This document shows positions 1-6,950 of a DNA stretch of 6,950 nt, piece after piece (position 1 is the stretch's first letter; every line of letters starts with the position of its first letter). Source of the DNA: Limivivens faecihominis (GTDB lineage: Bacteria > Bacillota > Clostridia > Lachnospirales > Lachnospiraceae); contig NZ_JAJEPR010000068.1 in the NCBI RefSeq assembly GCF_020686945.1, positions 1 to 6,950 of the forward strand. Reading direction: 5' to 3'. The translations under genes were made by a program, and so were the position numbers. The notes below the pieces were generated by a model that was given only the letters and a program-made list of their open reading frames with translations, searched no databases and was not told where the DNA came from.

Positions 1-1965
1 TCCTGGTGCGTAGGACATCTGGTTGGATTATGTGATGCATCGGAATACGATGAAAAATATAAAAAATGGAGATATGAAGATCTGCCGATTGTGCCGGAAT
101 GTTGGAAACACAAGATTTTGGAGGGCACAAAGAAGCAGTTCGGAATCTTAAAGAAACTGATGAGAGATTCCAAAGTAGATGAAGTGATCTGTGCAACTGA
201 TGCAGGACGTGAAGGTGAGCTGATCTTCCGTCTGGTGTATGAGCAGGCAGGATGTCAAAAGCCGATGAAGCGACTCTGGATCTCTTCCATGGAAGAACAG
301 GCAATTAAAGATGGATTTTCGTCATTAAAAGACGGTTCGTGTTATGACAGTCTCTATCAGTCAGCACTTTGCAGGGCAAAGGCAGACTGGCTGGTGGGAA
401 TCAATGCGAGCCGTCTTTTTTCCGTTCTGTATAACCAGAATCTGAAAGTTGGAAGAGTACAGACACCAACACTTGCCATGATTGTGGATCGAAATCAGAA
501 GATCAAGGAATTTACCAAAGAAAAATATTATATGGCTCATATCAAGTTTGACGATATGGATGCGGTCACAGAGCATTTTCAGAAAAAAGAAGATGCAGAT
601 AAAGTGGCTGCAGAGTGTCAGGAGCGTATGTGCGAAGTGGAGAAGGATGATGTGAAAGAGAAAACGGTCCGCCCTCCAAAACTCTATGATCTGACCACCC
701 TGCAGAGGGAAGCTAACAGAATGTTTGGCTATACCGCACAGCAGACATTGGATGCTGTGCAGGAGATGTATGAGCAGAAGCTTGTCACTTATCCGAGAAC
801 AGACAGCCAGTATCTGACAGATGAGATGGGAGAAAGCACAGAAACTCTGATTCAGATGTTATTTGGGAAAATGCCTTATGCTGAAGGCCTGGAATATCAG
901 CCGGACGTGAGTAAGGTATTAAATTCAAAGAAAGTATCTGATCACCATGCGATTATCCCAACCATGGAAGTAGCCAAAGCAGATATTGGTGAACTGAAAG
1001 AGCGAAACCGCAAGATTTTGTATCTGATCAGTGCCAGGGTACTGACAGCAACCGCAGATCCTTATATTTATGAGAGCCATAAATGTCAGATTACCTGTAA
1101 TTATCATACGTTTTATCTCACGGCAAAGAAAACAAAGCAGGAAGGATTCAAGGCAATCGAAAATAAAATGAAACAGTTCTTTGGCGTAAAGAGTGAGAAA
1201 GAAGAGCCGGAGCTGGATATCTGGGCAGGCAAGCATTACGGTCCTTGTGATTCTTTTGTATCGGAGCATTTTACACAGCCACCGAAACAGTACACAGAAG
1301 ATACCCTGCTTTCTGCGATGGAACGTGCTGGGAACGAAGAACTGATCGAAGATACGGAAAAGAAAGGACTTGGTACTCCGGCAACAAGGGCAGCCATCAT
1401 TGAAAAACTGATTCAGTCTGGTTTTGTGAAAAGGGAAAAGAAAAATTTGGTGCCGACAGATGATGGCAATGTACTGATTACGGTTCTGCCGGATGAGATT
1501 AAATCCCCGAAGATGACAGCAGAGTGGGAAATGGCATTGAATCACATTGCCCAGAATACAGAGACAGCAGATGAATTTCTAAATGGGATTACAGAGCTGA
1601 TGCAGGAACTGGTTGCCAGATATCAGGGTATTTCAGAAGAAAAGAAAGGGCAGTTTCAGGGAAAAGCAAAAGGAGAAGTCATTGGCAAATGTCCCCGCTG
1701 TGGAGCAGATGTCAGGGAAGGAAAAGTAAACTTTTACTGTTCTGACCGGAACTGTGCTTTTACCTTGTGGAAGAATGATAAATTCCTTGCAAGCCAGGGG
1801 AAAAAGATGGATAAGGCGGCAGCAAAGAAGTTCCTGGCTAAAGGAAAAATCCATTATAAGGATCTGGTATCCAGAAAAACAGGGCGACAGTATGAAGCAA
1901 CTGTGGAGATGGTTGATCCCGGCGAGGGGAATGTGCAGTTCAATCTGATTTTCCCACAACGATAA
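1..1965 (+). CDS. topB: DNA topoisomerase III, ICE type (5' end missing)
   Basis: Type IA topoisomerase III, which cuts one DNA strand through a tyrosine, passes the other strand and reseals; ICE-borne copies probably decatenate or relax DNA during processing and transfer. The frame is open from base 1 and ends at TAA 1963-1965, giving 654 visible residues; about 40 N-terminal residues, including the first TOPRIM Glu, should lie upstream. Motifs in visible numbering: TOPRIM core TDAGREGE (66-73); GRVQTPTL (151-158); LQREA (234-238); catalytic Tyr264 in TYPRTDS (codon 790-792); SDHHAIIPT (313-321); GLGTPATR (456-463). A C-terminal four-Cys zinc ribbon follows (C564, C567, C580, C585), with a basic tail typical of ICE TopB proteins. 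The GTG at 91 is internal, because conserved TopB sequence (SWCVGHLVGL) is encoded before it. The TOPRIM DxD appears as DAG, a form I recall from other TopB proteins. No frameshift or premature stop is seen, so it is probably functional. Confidence 0.95.
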   Translation, partial: SWCVGHLVGLCDASEYDEKYKKWRYEDLPIVPECWKHKILEGTKKQFGILKKLMRDSKVDEVICATDAGREGELIFRLVYEQAGCQKPMKRLWISSMEEQAIKDGFSSLKDGSCYDSLYQSALCRAKADWLVGINASRLFSVLYNQNLKVGRVQTPTLAMIVDRNQKIKEFTKEKYYMAHIKFDDMDAVTEHFQKKEDADKVAAECQERMCEVEKDDVKEKTVRPPKLYDLTTLQREANRMFGYTAQQTLDAVQEMYEQKLVTYPRTDSQYLTDEMGESTETLIQMLFGKMPYAEGLEYQPDVSKVLNSKKVSDHHAIIPTMEVAKADIGELKERNRKILYLISARVLTATADPYIYESHKCQITCNYHTFYLTAKKTKQEGFKAIENKMKQFFGVKSEKEEPELDIWAGKHYGPCDSFVSEHFTQPPKQYTEDTLLSAMERAGNEELIEDTEKKGLGTPATRAAIIEKLIQSGFVKREKKNLVPTDDGNVLITVLPDEIKSPKMTAEWEMALNHIAQNTETADEFLNGITELMQELVARYQGISEEKKGQFQGKAKGEVIGKCPRCGADVREGKVNFYCSDRNCAFTLWKNDKFLASQGKKMDKAAAKKFLAKGKIHYKDLVSRKTGRQYEATVEMVDPGEGNVQFNLIFPQR

Positions 1966-1976
1966 GTAGTGTATTG

Positions 1977-2002
1977 CAGGCAGTCTAAGGACTGTCTGTT
2001 TT
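1977..2002 (+). terminator. Terminator-like hairpin after topB
   Basis: A 9-bp inverted repeat (1977-1985 with 1990-1998, one G-T wobble) encloses a 4-base TAAG loop and is followed by TTTT (1999-2002). It begins 11 bases after the topB stop. The stem is moderately GC-rich but the T tract is short, so termination may be partial, letting some transcription read into the surface protein gene. A purely structural or mRNA-stabilising hairpin is the alternative. Confidence 0.6.
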
Positions 2003-2022
2003 CATACAAATATTATGAAAGA

Positions 2023-2026
2023 GAGG
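2023..2026 (+). promoter_or_regulatory. Ribosome binding site of the surface protein gene
   Basis: GAGG within AAAGAGAGGAC lies 8 bases before the ATG at 2035, good Shine-Dalgarno spacing. It supports this start together with the signal peptide that begins directly at this Met. No convincing promoter is seen in the 69-base gap, so transcription probably comes from upstream or past the hairpin. Confidence 0.75.
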
Positions 2027-2034
2027 ACCTTAGC

Positions 2035-2130
2035 ATGAAGAAAAAAGGTAATTTTAGGAAAGTAGTATCTGGATTGCTGGCAGGCATGACAATGCTTAGT
2101 ACAGTGTTATCTCCGATGACTGCATATGCA
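2035..2130 (+). other. Sec signal peptide of the surface protein
   Basis: Residues 1-32. A basic start (MKKKGNFRK) leads into a hydrophobic core (about 10-26), a Pro at 27, and AYA-AE at 30-34, a good signal peptidase I site after Ala32. No lipobox Cys and no YSIRK motif is seen, so ordinary Sec export is expected. Confidence 0.88.
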
Positions 2131-5100
2131 GCGGAGATTCAGCCAGAGAAAAAACCTCCACTTTATGAGGATGTGAAAGATTTTCTGGATGAAGATGAAG
2201 TGGTGACTGCCAAAGATTATGAAATTGAAACAGGCAGTGTATTTGATGTGAAATCAGACTACACAGGACTGGAAATCAAGGATGATGACAAGGTTAAAGT
2301 CACATTTGAGGAAGCAAAGAACGACAAGGATGAGGATTTTACGACAGATCATGCGGACACTTACAAAGCGGTCTATTATGTGGAACCGGTAAATCAGGAG
2401 CATCCGAAGTATCAGATCAGCCGAAAGCTGATTGTGCGTGAGAAAGAAACAGAAACGCAGACAGAAACTGCAGGGAGTGAAGCAGTAACCGAATCCGAAA
2501 CAGCTGGCAGTGAACAGCAGACAGAGGAAGCGGAGGAGTCAGAATCAGACTCGGAAATTACCGATATTGATGCTGATGAATTTGATGATTTAGTAGAGCA
2601 GGCACAGAATCAGGATACCTATGATGAAGAATCAGGGTTAGAGCTTCACGATGTTTTGGAACAGGCAGGAGACAAAGGTGTGGATCTTGATTCTATGGAA
2701 GAGGGAGAGATTGCAACATTTGAAGCAGTTTCGGCTTATTCAGCAAGAAGTACACAGCAGGTAACAATCGAAAAAGGACCTCTGTATAGATATGCAGATT
2801 ATAATCTTGGAACCTATCTGACAGAGCCGTACTATATCAGCTACGGAAGCGTCAGAGCAACTGCGTATTGTGTACAGCCGGCAAAACCAGGACCAGGATC
2901 TGGAAATTATACAATCACAAAGATTGGAGACAATCAGGCGTTAGCAAAAGTGTGTTATTACGGCACAGCTGCCGCAGGGAGCGAAAGCTTTTTTGCGAAT
3001 AAACACACGGATTTCTCAGAAGGAAAAAGATTCATCATTATTCACATGGCTGCATCATATGCCAATGGAAGCAGTGATGCATTCTATGGAACAAATGCTA
3101 CAGGCGAGGCTTTGGCAAAAGAACTCTATAATTATTGTGTAAATAAGCCGGAAATACCAGATGTAGCGATGTCATTTTCCAAACCGAATGTAAAAGCTTA
3201 TGTAGATGGAAATGTTCAGAGAACGGAGAACATTAAGTTCAATGCATCTTCCCAGCAGAAAATCACAATGGACTTACCAAAGGGAGTGAAGCTTTATAAT
3301 GTATCTACTGGAAATGTAAGTGCGGCAGGTGCAAGCGTAACAATTGGAGGCGGAACCACGTTTTATCTTTCAGCTCCTCTGACACAGACAAGAGATGTAA
3401 GTGCTACTTTTTCTGCAAAAATGAAGGGAAGTATTACAAAAGATTATTCAGCATATAAATTGACTACGAATACAAGTGTTCAGGATTTGGCATTTGTGTT
3501 TGGAGAAGGTGTCGCTGATGAAAAATATGTAAGCTTAAAGGTGTCCTGGATTGAACAGGCTACGATCGAAATCGTAAAGAAAGACGATACAGCGGATGTT
3601 AATCTTGCAGGTGCAGTATTCGGTGTATACAGCGATGAGGCTTGTACAAAGCTGATCACTCAGATGCCGGCAACAGATAAGAATGGAAAATCTTCTGTTA
3701 CGATCATCAAGACACAGGATACTGTTTATCTGAAAGAGATCACAGCACCACAGGGATATGTAGTAAATGCAACGGCAACAAATGTAAAACTGGTAGCAAG
3801 TAAAACCTCATCGGTAACTGTGGAAAATAAGGAACAGCTGGCAGAGCTTACCATTTACAAAGAAGGACAGGTTCTTACCGGAGCAGATGTCAGTGAAAAT
3901 GGAACGGTATTCCAGTATGAAAACCGCAGACAGAAAAATGCAGTGTATAACGTGTATGCCGGGGCAGATATCTTAACTGCTTATGGCAAAAAAATGTACA
4001 GTAAAGGTGACCTGGTAAAAGATAATCTGACTACGGGAGAGAATGGTTCTGTTACACTGAAGAACCTGCATCTTGGAAGCTATGTGGTGAAAGAAGCAAA
4101 AGCACCGGACAATTTCTATAACGGCAGCGAAGAAAAGCCAGTGACTCTGACTTATGCCGGACAGAATAAAGAAGTTGTATTTGCAGATGTGACTTTTAAC
4201 AACGAGAGACAGAAAGCAGATGTTTCCGTAGTAAAACAGGATAAAGATACCAAGAAACCACTGAATGGCGGTATTTTTGCTCTATATGCATCCGATGATA
4301 TTAGAAATGCAGACGGAACCGTTGTTGTGAAAAAAGGAACATTGATTGAGAAAGCAACTACTGGAGCAGATGGAACTGCAAAATTCACAGCAGATCTTCC
4401 GATTGGATATTCCTATTCTGTAAAAGAAGATCAGGCGCCGGAAGGCTATGTAAGAAATACAGAAGATGTGTATACGTTCAAGTTTTCTTACACCAATGAT
4501 AAAGAAGCAACCGTATCATTTGCCCATACCTTCAGCAATGACCGTGTGACAGCAAAGATCAATTTATTCAAAGTTGATAAAGAAACAGGAAAAGCAGTAC
4601 CACAGGGAGATGCCACACTGAAAGATGCAGTTTATGGTCTGTATGCCCGTGAAGATATCGTGCATCCGGACGGAGCAACGGGAACTATTTATAAAGCAGG
4701 AGAGCAGGTAGCATCTCTTACAACAGATGACAAAGGACAGGCTTCTGTAAAAGGTTTATATCTTGGCAAATATTATGTCAAAGAGATCACACCGCCGACC
4801 GGATACCTGGCAGATACAGAAGAGCATGATCTTGTGTGCAGTTATGAAGGCGATATGACAGCAGAAGTAAAAAGAGAGTGCACTTCCAGTGAGCAGGTCA
4901 TCAAGCAGCCATTCCAGATCATCAAAGCAGCCAACAATGGAAAGACCGATGCTGATCTGTTATCCGGAGCTGGATTTACAGTTTATCTGAAATCTTCCCT
5001 TACAAAGAAAGCAGATGGAAGCTATGATTTTGATTCTGCCAAACCAGTAGTGAGTGGAGAAAATGGAGCAACTGAGATTTTCACAGATGAAAAAGGGTAT

Positions 5101-6950
5101 GCCTGCAGTATTCCATTACCATTTGGAAGCTATATCGTGCGTGAAACTACAACACCGCACAATTACAAGCCAGTCGATGATTTTGAAGTGAATATCACAG
5201 AACATCATCCAAACGAGCCACAGATCTGGCGAGTGCTTCTGGATGAAGAGTTTAAGGCAAAACTGAAAATCGTGAAAAAAGACGATGAAACAAAGAAATC
5301 TGTATTGATTGCCGGAACAGAATTTAAGGTATATGACCTGGACAACAAGAAGTATGTGGAGCAGGTAACAACTTACCCAGTGACAACTACTCACAAGTCC
5401 TATTTTACGGACAGCCAGGGATATCTGATCATGCCGAAGAATCTGAAGATTGGACATTACCGGATTGAGGAAGTCAACGCACCGGAAGGGTACACAATCA
5501 ATAAGAACTATGTAGAGATTGCGGTGGATGCAAATACAGCATACCAGATGGATTCTGAGAGCGGAGATGCCATTATTACGGTAGACTACGAGAACCATCC
5601 GGTAAAAGGAAAGCTGACGATCTATAAAAAAGGTGAGATGCTGACCGGATTTAAAAAGGATTTTGTTTATGAAGAAAGATACCTGAAGGGTGCATCCTTT
5701 CATGTCTATGCAGCTGAAAATATCTATACACCGGATTATCAGAAAGATGAAAACGGGAACAGACAGCTGATCTATGCAAAAGATGCACTGGTAACAACGG
5801 TAATGACCGGGGAAGACGGAAAAGCAGTTGCTGATAACCTGCCGCTTGGTTCTTACTATGTGGTAGAAAAGACTGCACCGGAAGGATTCGTCCTGAACCA
5901 TGACAGATCGGATGTCTCATTTGTCTATGCGGATCAGGATACACCTGTGATCGAACAGGAAGTGATGGTTGGCGATGACCGCCAGAAAGTTGCAATCCAG
6001 GTAGAAAAACAGGATGCAGAAAATGGTGCAACCGTAGCAGGAGCTGTCTTTGGCATCTATAACACAGAAGATCTGAAGAATGAGAAAGGTGAGATCATTG
6101 TAAAGGCAGATACACTTCTGCAGGAAATGACTTCTGATAACGATGGTCTTGCAGCATGTACGCTGGATCTGCCGCTTGGACAATATTATGTGAAAGAGTT
6201 AAAAGCACCGGCGGGATTTGTATCCTCTGATGAAGTTCTGAATTTGGATGCTTCTTACCAGGGGCAGGATGTGAAGACAGTAAAACTGAAAACAGTGAAA
6301 AAGAACCAGCCGACAACAGTTGAAATCAGAAAATCTGATGTAACAACAGGTGTGGAACTGGATGGGGCAAAACTCACCGTTCTTGATAAAGAAGGAAATG
6401 TTGTGGATCAGTGGACTTCTGTAAAAGATCAGCCACATGTGATCAAACGACTGACTGTGGGTGAAGAATACACCCTTCGAGAGGAAATGGCACCGTATGG
6501 ATATCTGAAAACGACGGATGTGAAGTTCACACTGGAAGATACTGCCGAGATTCAGAAAGTAGAGATGAAAGATGAAGTTCCAACAGGACTTCTGATCATC
6601 AACAAAAATGGAGAGTTTCTGGATAAGGTGACACTTTTGGATCATGTAAAAGGTACCGTGGAGCATCTTTTTGAGTATGTAACCGGAAGCCTTACAGATG
6701 TGACGTTCGATGTATTTGCTGCGGAAGATATCAAAGCGGCAGATGGTGTCAGTGAAGATTATTTCAAAGCAGATGAAAAAGTAGGAACCATTACCACAGA
6801 TTCCAATGGTATTGCACAGATGGGAGATCTCCCGGCTGGAAAATACTATGTGAAGGAAGTAAAAACAGCTCACGGTTATGTGCTGGACAAAGAGCCGAGA
6901 TATGTTGACCTTTCCTACCGTGATCAGGACACACCAGTCATCACTTATGA
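2035..6950 (+). CDS. Giant secreted thioester/SpaA-repeat surface adhesin (3' end missing)
   Basis: Open for 1638 codons from ATG 2035 to the window edge with no stop. Order: Sec signal peptide (1 to about 32); small beta-rich domain (about 45-135); acidic Thr/Glu/Ser linker (136-187); thioester-like domain (about 241-375, Cys279); connecting beta domain (about 376-508); then ten SpaA/CnaB-like repeats from 509 on, each with a strand-A Lys, a (K/R)E in the Y-x-V-K-E-x-x-A-P motif and often a terminal Asn or Asp. Such repeats usually form internal Lys-Asn/Asp isopeptide bonds that make stiff, protease-resistant stalks on the Gram-positive surface. By family, further repeats, an LPxTG-like sorting signal and a membrane anchor are expected beyond the window. 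The neighbouring topB suggests carriage on an ICE; related Cna-B-type proteins occur in Tn1549-like elements of Clostridia. Adhesion to a host or to recipient cells is inferred and the ligand is unknown. The class is clear; the exact function is not. Confidence 0.93.
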   Translation, partial: MKKKGNFRKVVSGLLAGMTMLSTVLSPMTAYAAEIQPEKKPPLYEDVKDFLDEDEVVTAKDYEIETGSVFDVKSDYTGLEIKDDDKVKVTFEEAKNDKDEDFTTDHADTYKAVYYVEPVNQEHPKYQISRKLIVREKETETQTETAGSEAVTESETAGSEQQTEEAEESESDSEITDIDADEFDDLVEQAQNQDTYDEESGLELHDVLEQAGDKGVDLDSMEEGEIATFEAVSAYSARSTQQVTIEKGPLYRYADYNLGTYLTEPYYISYGSVRATAYCVQPAKPGPGSGNYTITKIGDNQALAKVCYYGTAAAGSESFFANKHTDFSEGKRFIIIHMAASYANGSSDAFYGTNATGEALAKELYNYCVNKPEIPDVAMSFSKPNVKAYVDGNVQRTENIKFNASSQQKITMDLPKGVKLYNVSTGNVSAAGASVTIGGGTTFYLSAPLTQTRDVSATFSAKMKGSITKDYSAYKLTTNTSVQDLAFVFGEGVADEKYVSLKVSWIEQATIEIVKKDDTADVNLAGAVFGVYSDEACTKLITQMPATDKNGKSSVTIIKTQDTVYLKEITAPQGYVVNATATNVKLVASKTSSVTVENKEQLAELTIYKEGQVLTGADVSENGTVFQYENRRQKNAVYNVYAGADILTAYGKKMYSKGDLVKDNLTTGENGSVTLKNLHLGSYVVKEAKAPDNFYNGSEEKPVTLTYAGQNKEVVFADVTFNNERQKADVSVVKQDKDTKKPLNGGIFALYASDDIRNADGTVVVKKGTLIEKATTGADGTAKFTADLPIGYSYSVKEDQAPEGYVRNTEDVYTFKFSYTNDKEATVSFAHTFSNDRVTAKINLFKVDKETGKAVPQGDATLKDAVYGLYAREDIVHPDGATGTIYKAGEQVASLTTDDKGQASVKGLYLGKYYVKEITPPTGYLADTEEHDLVCSYEGDMTAEVKRECTSSEQVIKQPFQIIKAANNGKTDADLLSGAGFTVYLKSSLTKKADGSYDFDSAKPVVSGENGATEIFTDEKGYACSIPLPFGSYIVRETTTPHNYKPVDDFEVNITEHHPNEPQIWRVLLDEEFKAKLKIVKKDDETKKSVLIAGTEFKVYDLDNKKYVEQVTTYPVTTTHKSYFTDSQGYLIMPKNLKIGHYRIEEVNAPEGYTINKNYVEIAVDANTAYQMDSESGDAIITVDYENHPVKGKLTIYKKGEMLTGFKKDFVYEERYLKGASFHVYAAENIYTPDYQKDENGNRQLIYAKDALVTTVMTGEDGKAVADNLPLGSYYVVEKTAPEGFVLNHDRSDVSFVYADQDTPVIEQEVMVGDDRQKVAIQVEKQDAENGATVAGAVFGIYNTEDLKNEKGEIIVKADTLLQEMTSDNDGLAACTLDLPLGQYYVKELKAPAGFVSSDEVLNLDASYQGQDVKTVKLKTVKKNQPTTVEIRKSDVTTGVELDGAKLTVLDKEGNVVDQWTSVKDQPHVIKRLTVGEEYTLREEMAPYGYLKTTDVKFTLEDTAEIQKVEMKDEVPTGLLIINKNGEFLDKVTLLDHVKGTVEHLFEYVTGSLTDVTFDVFAAEDIKAADGVSEDYFKADEKVGTITTDSNGIAQMGDLPAGKYYVKEVKTAHGYVLDKEPRYVDLSYRDQDTPVITY
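2167..2439 (+). other. N-terminal small beta-rich (Ig-like?) domain
   Basis: Residues about 45-135, between signal peptide and acidic linker. It has alternating hydrophobic strands and ends with AVYYVEP and then ISRKLIVREK. This resembles a short Ig-like module I associate with other ICE-encoded surface proteins, but I cannot name the family with certainty. No catalytic motif is visible. Confidence 0.45.
2464..2529 (+). repeat. Two-copy 33-bp tandem repeat in the acidic linker
   Basis: Two adjacent 11-codon units (2464-2496 and 2497-2529) both begin ETAGSE; the first 18 bases differ at 3 positions. They lie in a Glu/Thr/Ser-rich, probably disordered spacer (residues 136-187) between the N-terminal domain and the thioester-like domain. 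Such spacers can vary in length by slippage. Confidence 0.7.
2755..3159 (+). other. Thioester-like domain (TQXA/TED-related)
   Basis: Residues about 241-375. AYCVQP with Cys279 fits the cysteine motif of Gram-positive thioester adhesin domains, and the following ALAKVCYYG and HMAASYANGSSDAFYG segments fit the later part of the fold. Known thioester domains use a Gln in a TQxA motif as the partner; here the equivalent position appears to be His337 (IIHMAAS). Two more cysteines, C307 and C368, lie in the domain. If the His is real and aligned correctly, a classical Cys-Gln thioester is unlikely unless another Gln serves. The domain call is by pattern only. Confidence 0.6.
3559..6950 (+). repeat. 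Array of ten SpaA/CnaB-like domains (continues past window)
   Basis: Candidate Lys/Glu/acceptor residues by repeat: R1 K515/E568/N598; R2 K609/E687/N723; R3 K734/E798/N835; R4 K846/E917/none; R5 K964/E1037/D1070; R6 K1081/E1146/N1187; R7 K1198/E1278/D1314; R8 K1325/E1388/none clear; R9 K1433/E1483/D1513; R10 K1524/E1608/acceptor beyond window. The Lys-to-Glu distance ranges from 50 (R9) to 84 (R10). R2, R7 and R10 carry extra sequence between the Lys and the VYAAE-like strand. The repeats are well diverged at DNA level, so the array is old or under diversifying pressure. Domain borders are approximate. Confidence 0.85.

Noticed and set aside
925..1545. Minus-strand open frame of 206 codons
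   Set aside because: It lies wholly inside topB and its product is a Cys/Phe/Ile-rich shadow with no recognisable domain.
1754..1948. Plus-strand 64-codon frame inside topB
   Set aside because: It overlaps the zinc ribbon coding region in another frame and has no recognisable content.
91..1965. GTG at 91 as the start of the topoisomerase
   Set aside because: The frame is open to base 1 and encodes conserved TopB sequence before this codon, so the true start lies upstream of the window.
2011..2016. TATTAT as a -10 promoter box for the adhesin gene
   Set aside because: No acceptable -35 sequence lies 16-18 bases upstream, and transcription would start about at the ribosome binding site.
2041..2046. 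Run of six A in the signal peptide codons as a phase-variation tract
   Set aside because: Six A is too short to be a likely slippage tract and is explained by the Lys codons of the basic signal peptide start.
5116..5901. Minus-strand open frame of 261 codons, and a similar one at 6199-6873
   Set aside because: Both are antisense to the SpaA repeat array, rich in Cys/Phe/His/Ile as expected from reverse reading of A-rich codons, and resemble no known family.
3559..6950. Regular repeats as a CRISPR-like or non-coding array
   Set aside because: The periodicity is at protein level, with variable unit length and low DNA identity, inside one continuous frame.

Overview
The window looks like a piece of an integrative and conjugative element (ICE) of the Tn1549/CTn type from a gut Clostridia species, probably Lachnospiraceae. 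The signs are the codon use (moderately AT-rich, many GAA/AAA/GCA codons), the ICE-type topoisomerase III, and the gene order topoisomerase III followed by a giant SpaA/CnaB-type surface protein. That order recurs in conjugative transposons of Clostridia. No relaxase, coupling protein, integrase or attachment site lies inside the window, so the ICE assignment is inferred from gene content and order.

There are only two genes, both on the + strand and both cut by the window edges. Bases 1-1965 hold the last 654 codons of a topoisomerase III gene (topB); only its extreme N-terminus is missing. A 69-base gap follows, with a terminator-like hairpin and then a ribosome binding site. From 2035 to the right edge runs one uninterrupted reading frame of at least 1638 codons for a secreted surface protein. 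Its layout is: signal peptide, small beta-rich N-terminal domain, acidic Thr/Glu/Ser linker, thioester-like domain, connecting domain, then ten consecutive SpaA/CnaB-like repeats. The array is still running at the window edge, so the expected sortase signal and membrane anchor are not seen.

The two genes may serve the same element in different ways. TopB would handle DNA topology during ICE processing and transfer. The surface protein is a plausible adhesin or donor-recipient contact factor. This is inference; nothing in the sequence shows binding.

The most interesting details are inside the adhesin. Seven of nine repeat junctions carry an Asn or Asp exactly 11 residues before the next repeat's candidate isopeptide Lys, while two junctions (after repeats 4 and 8) have lost it. 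The thioester-like domain keeps its Cys but has His where a Gln would be expected. Repeats 2, 7 and 10 form a long class, suggesting block duplication. I see no CRISPR array, tRNA, rRNA, insertion sequence or riboswitch.
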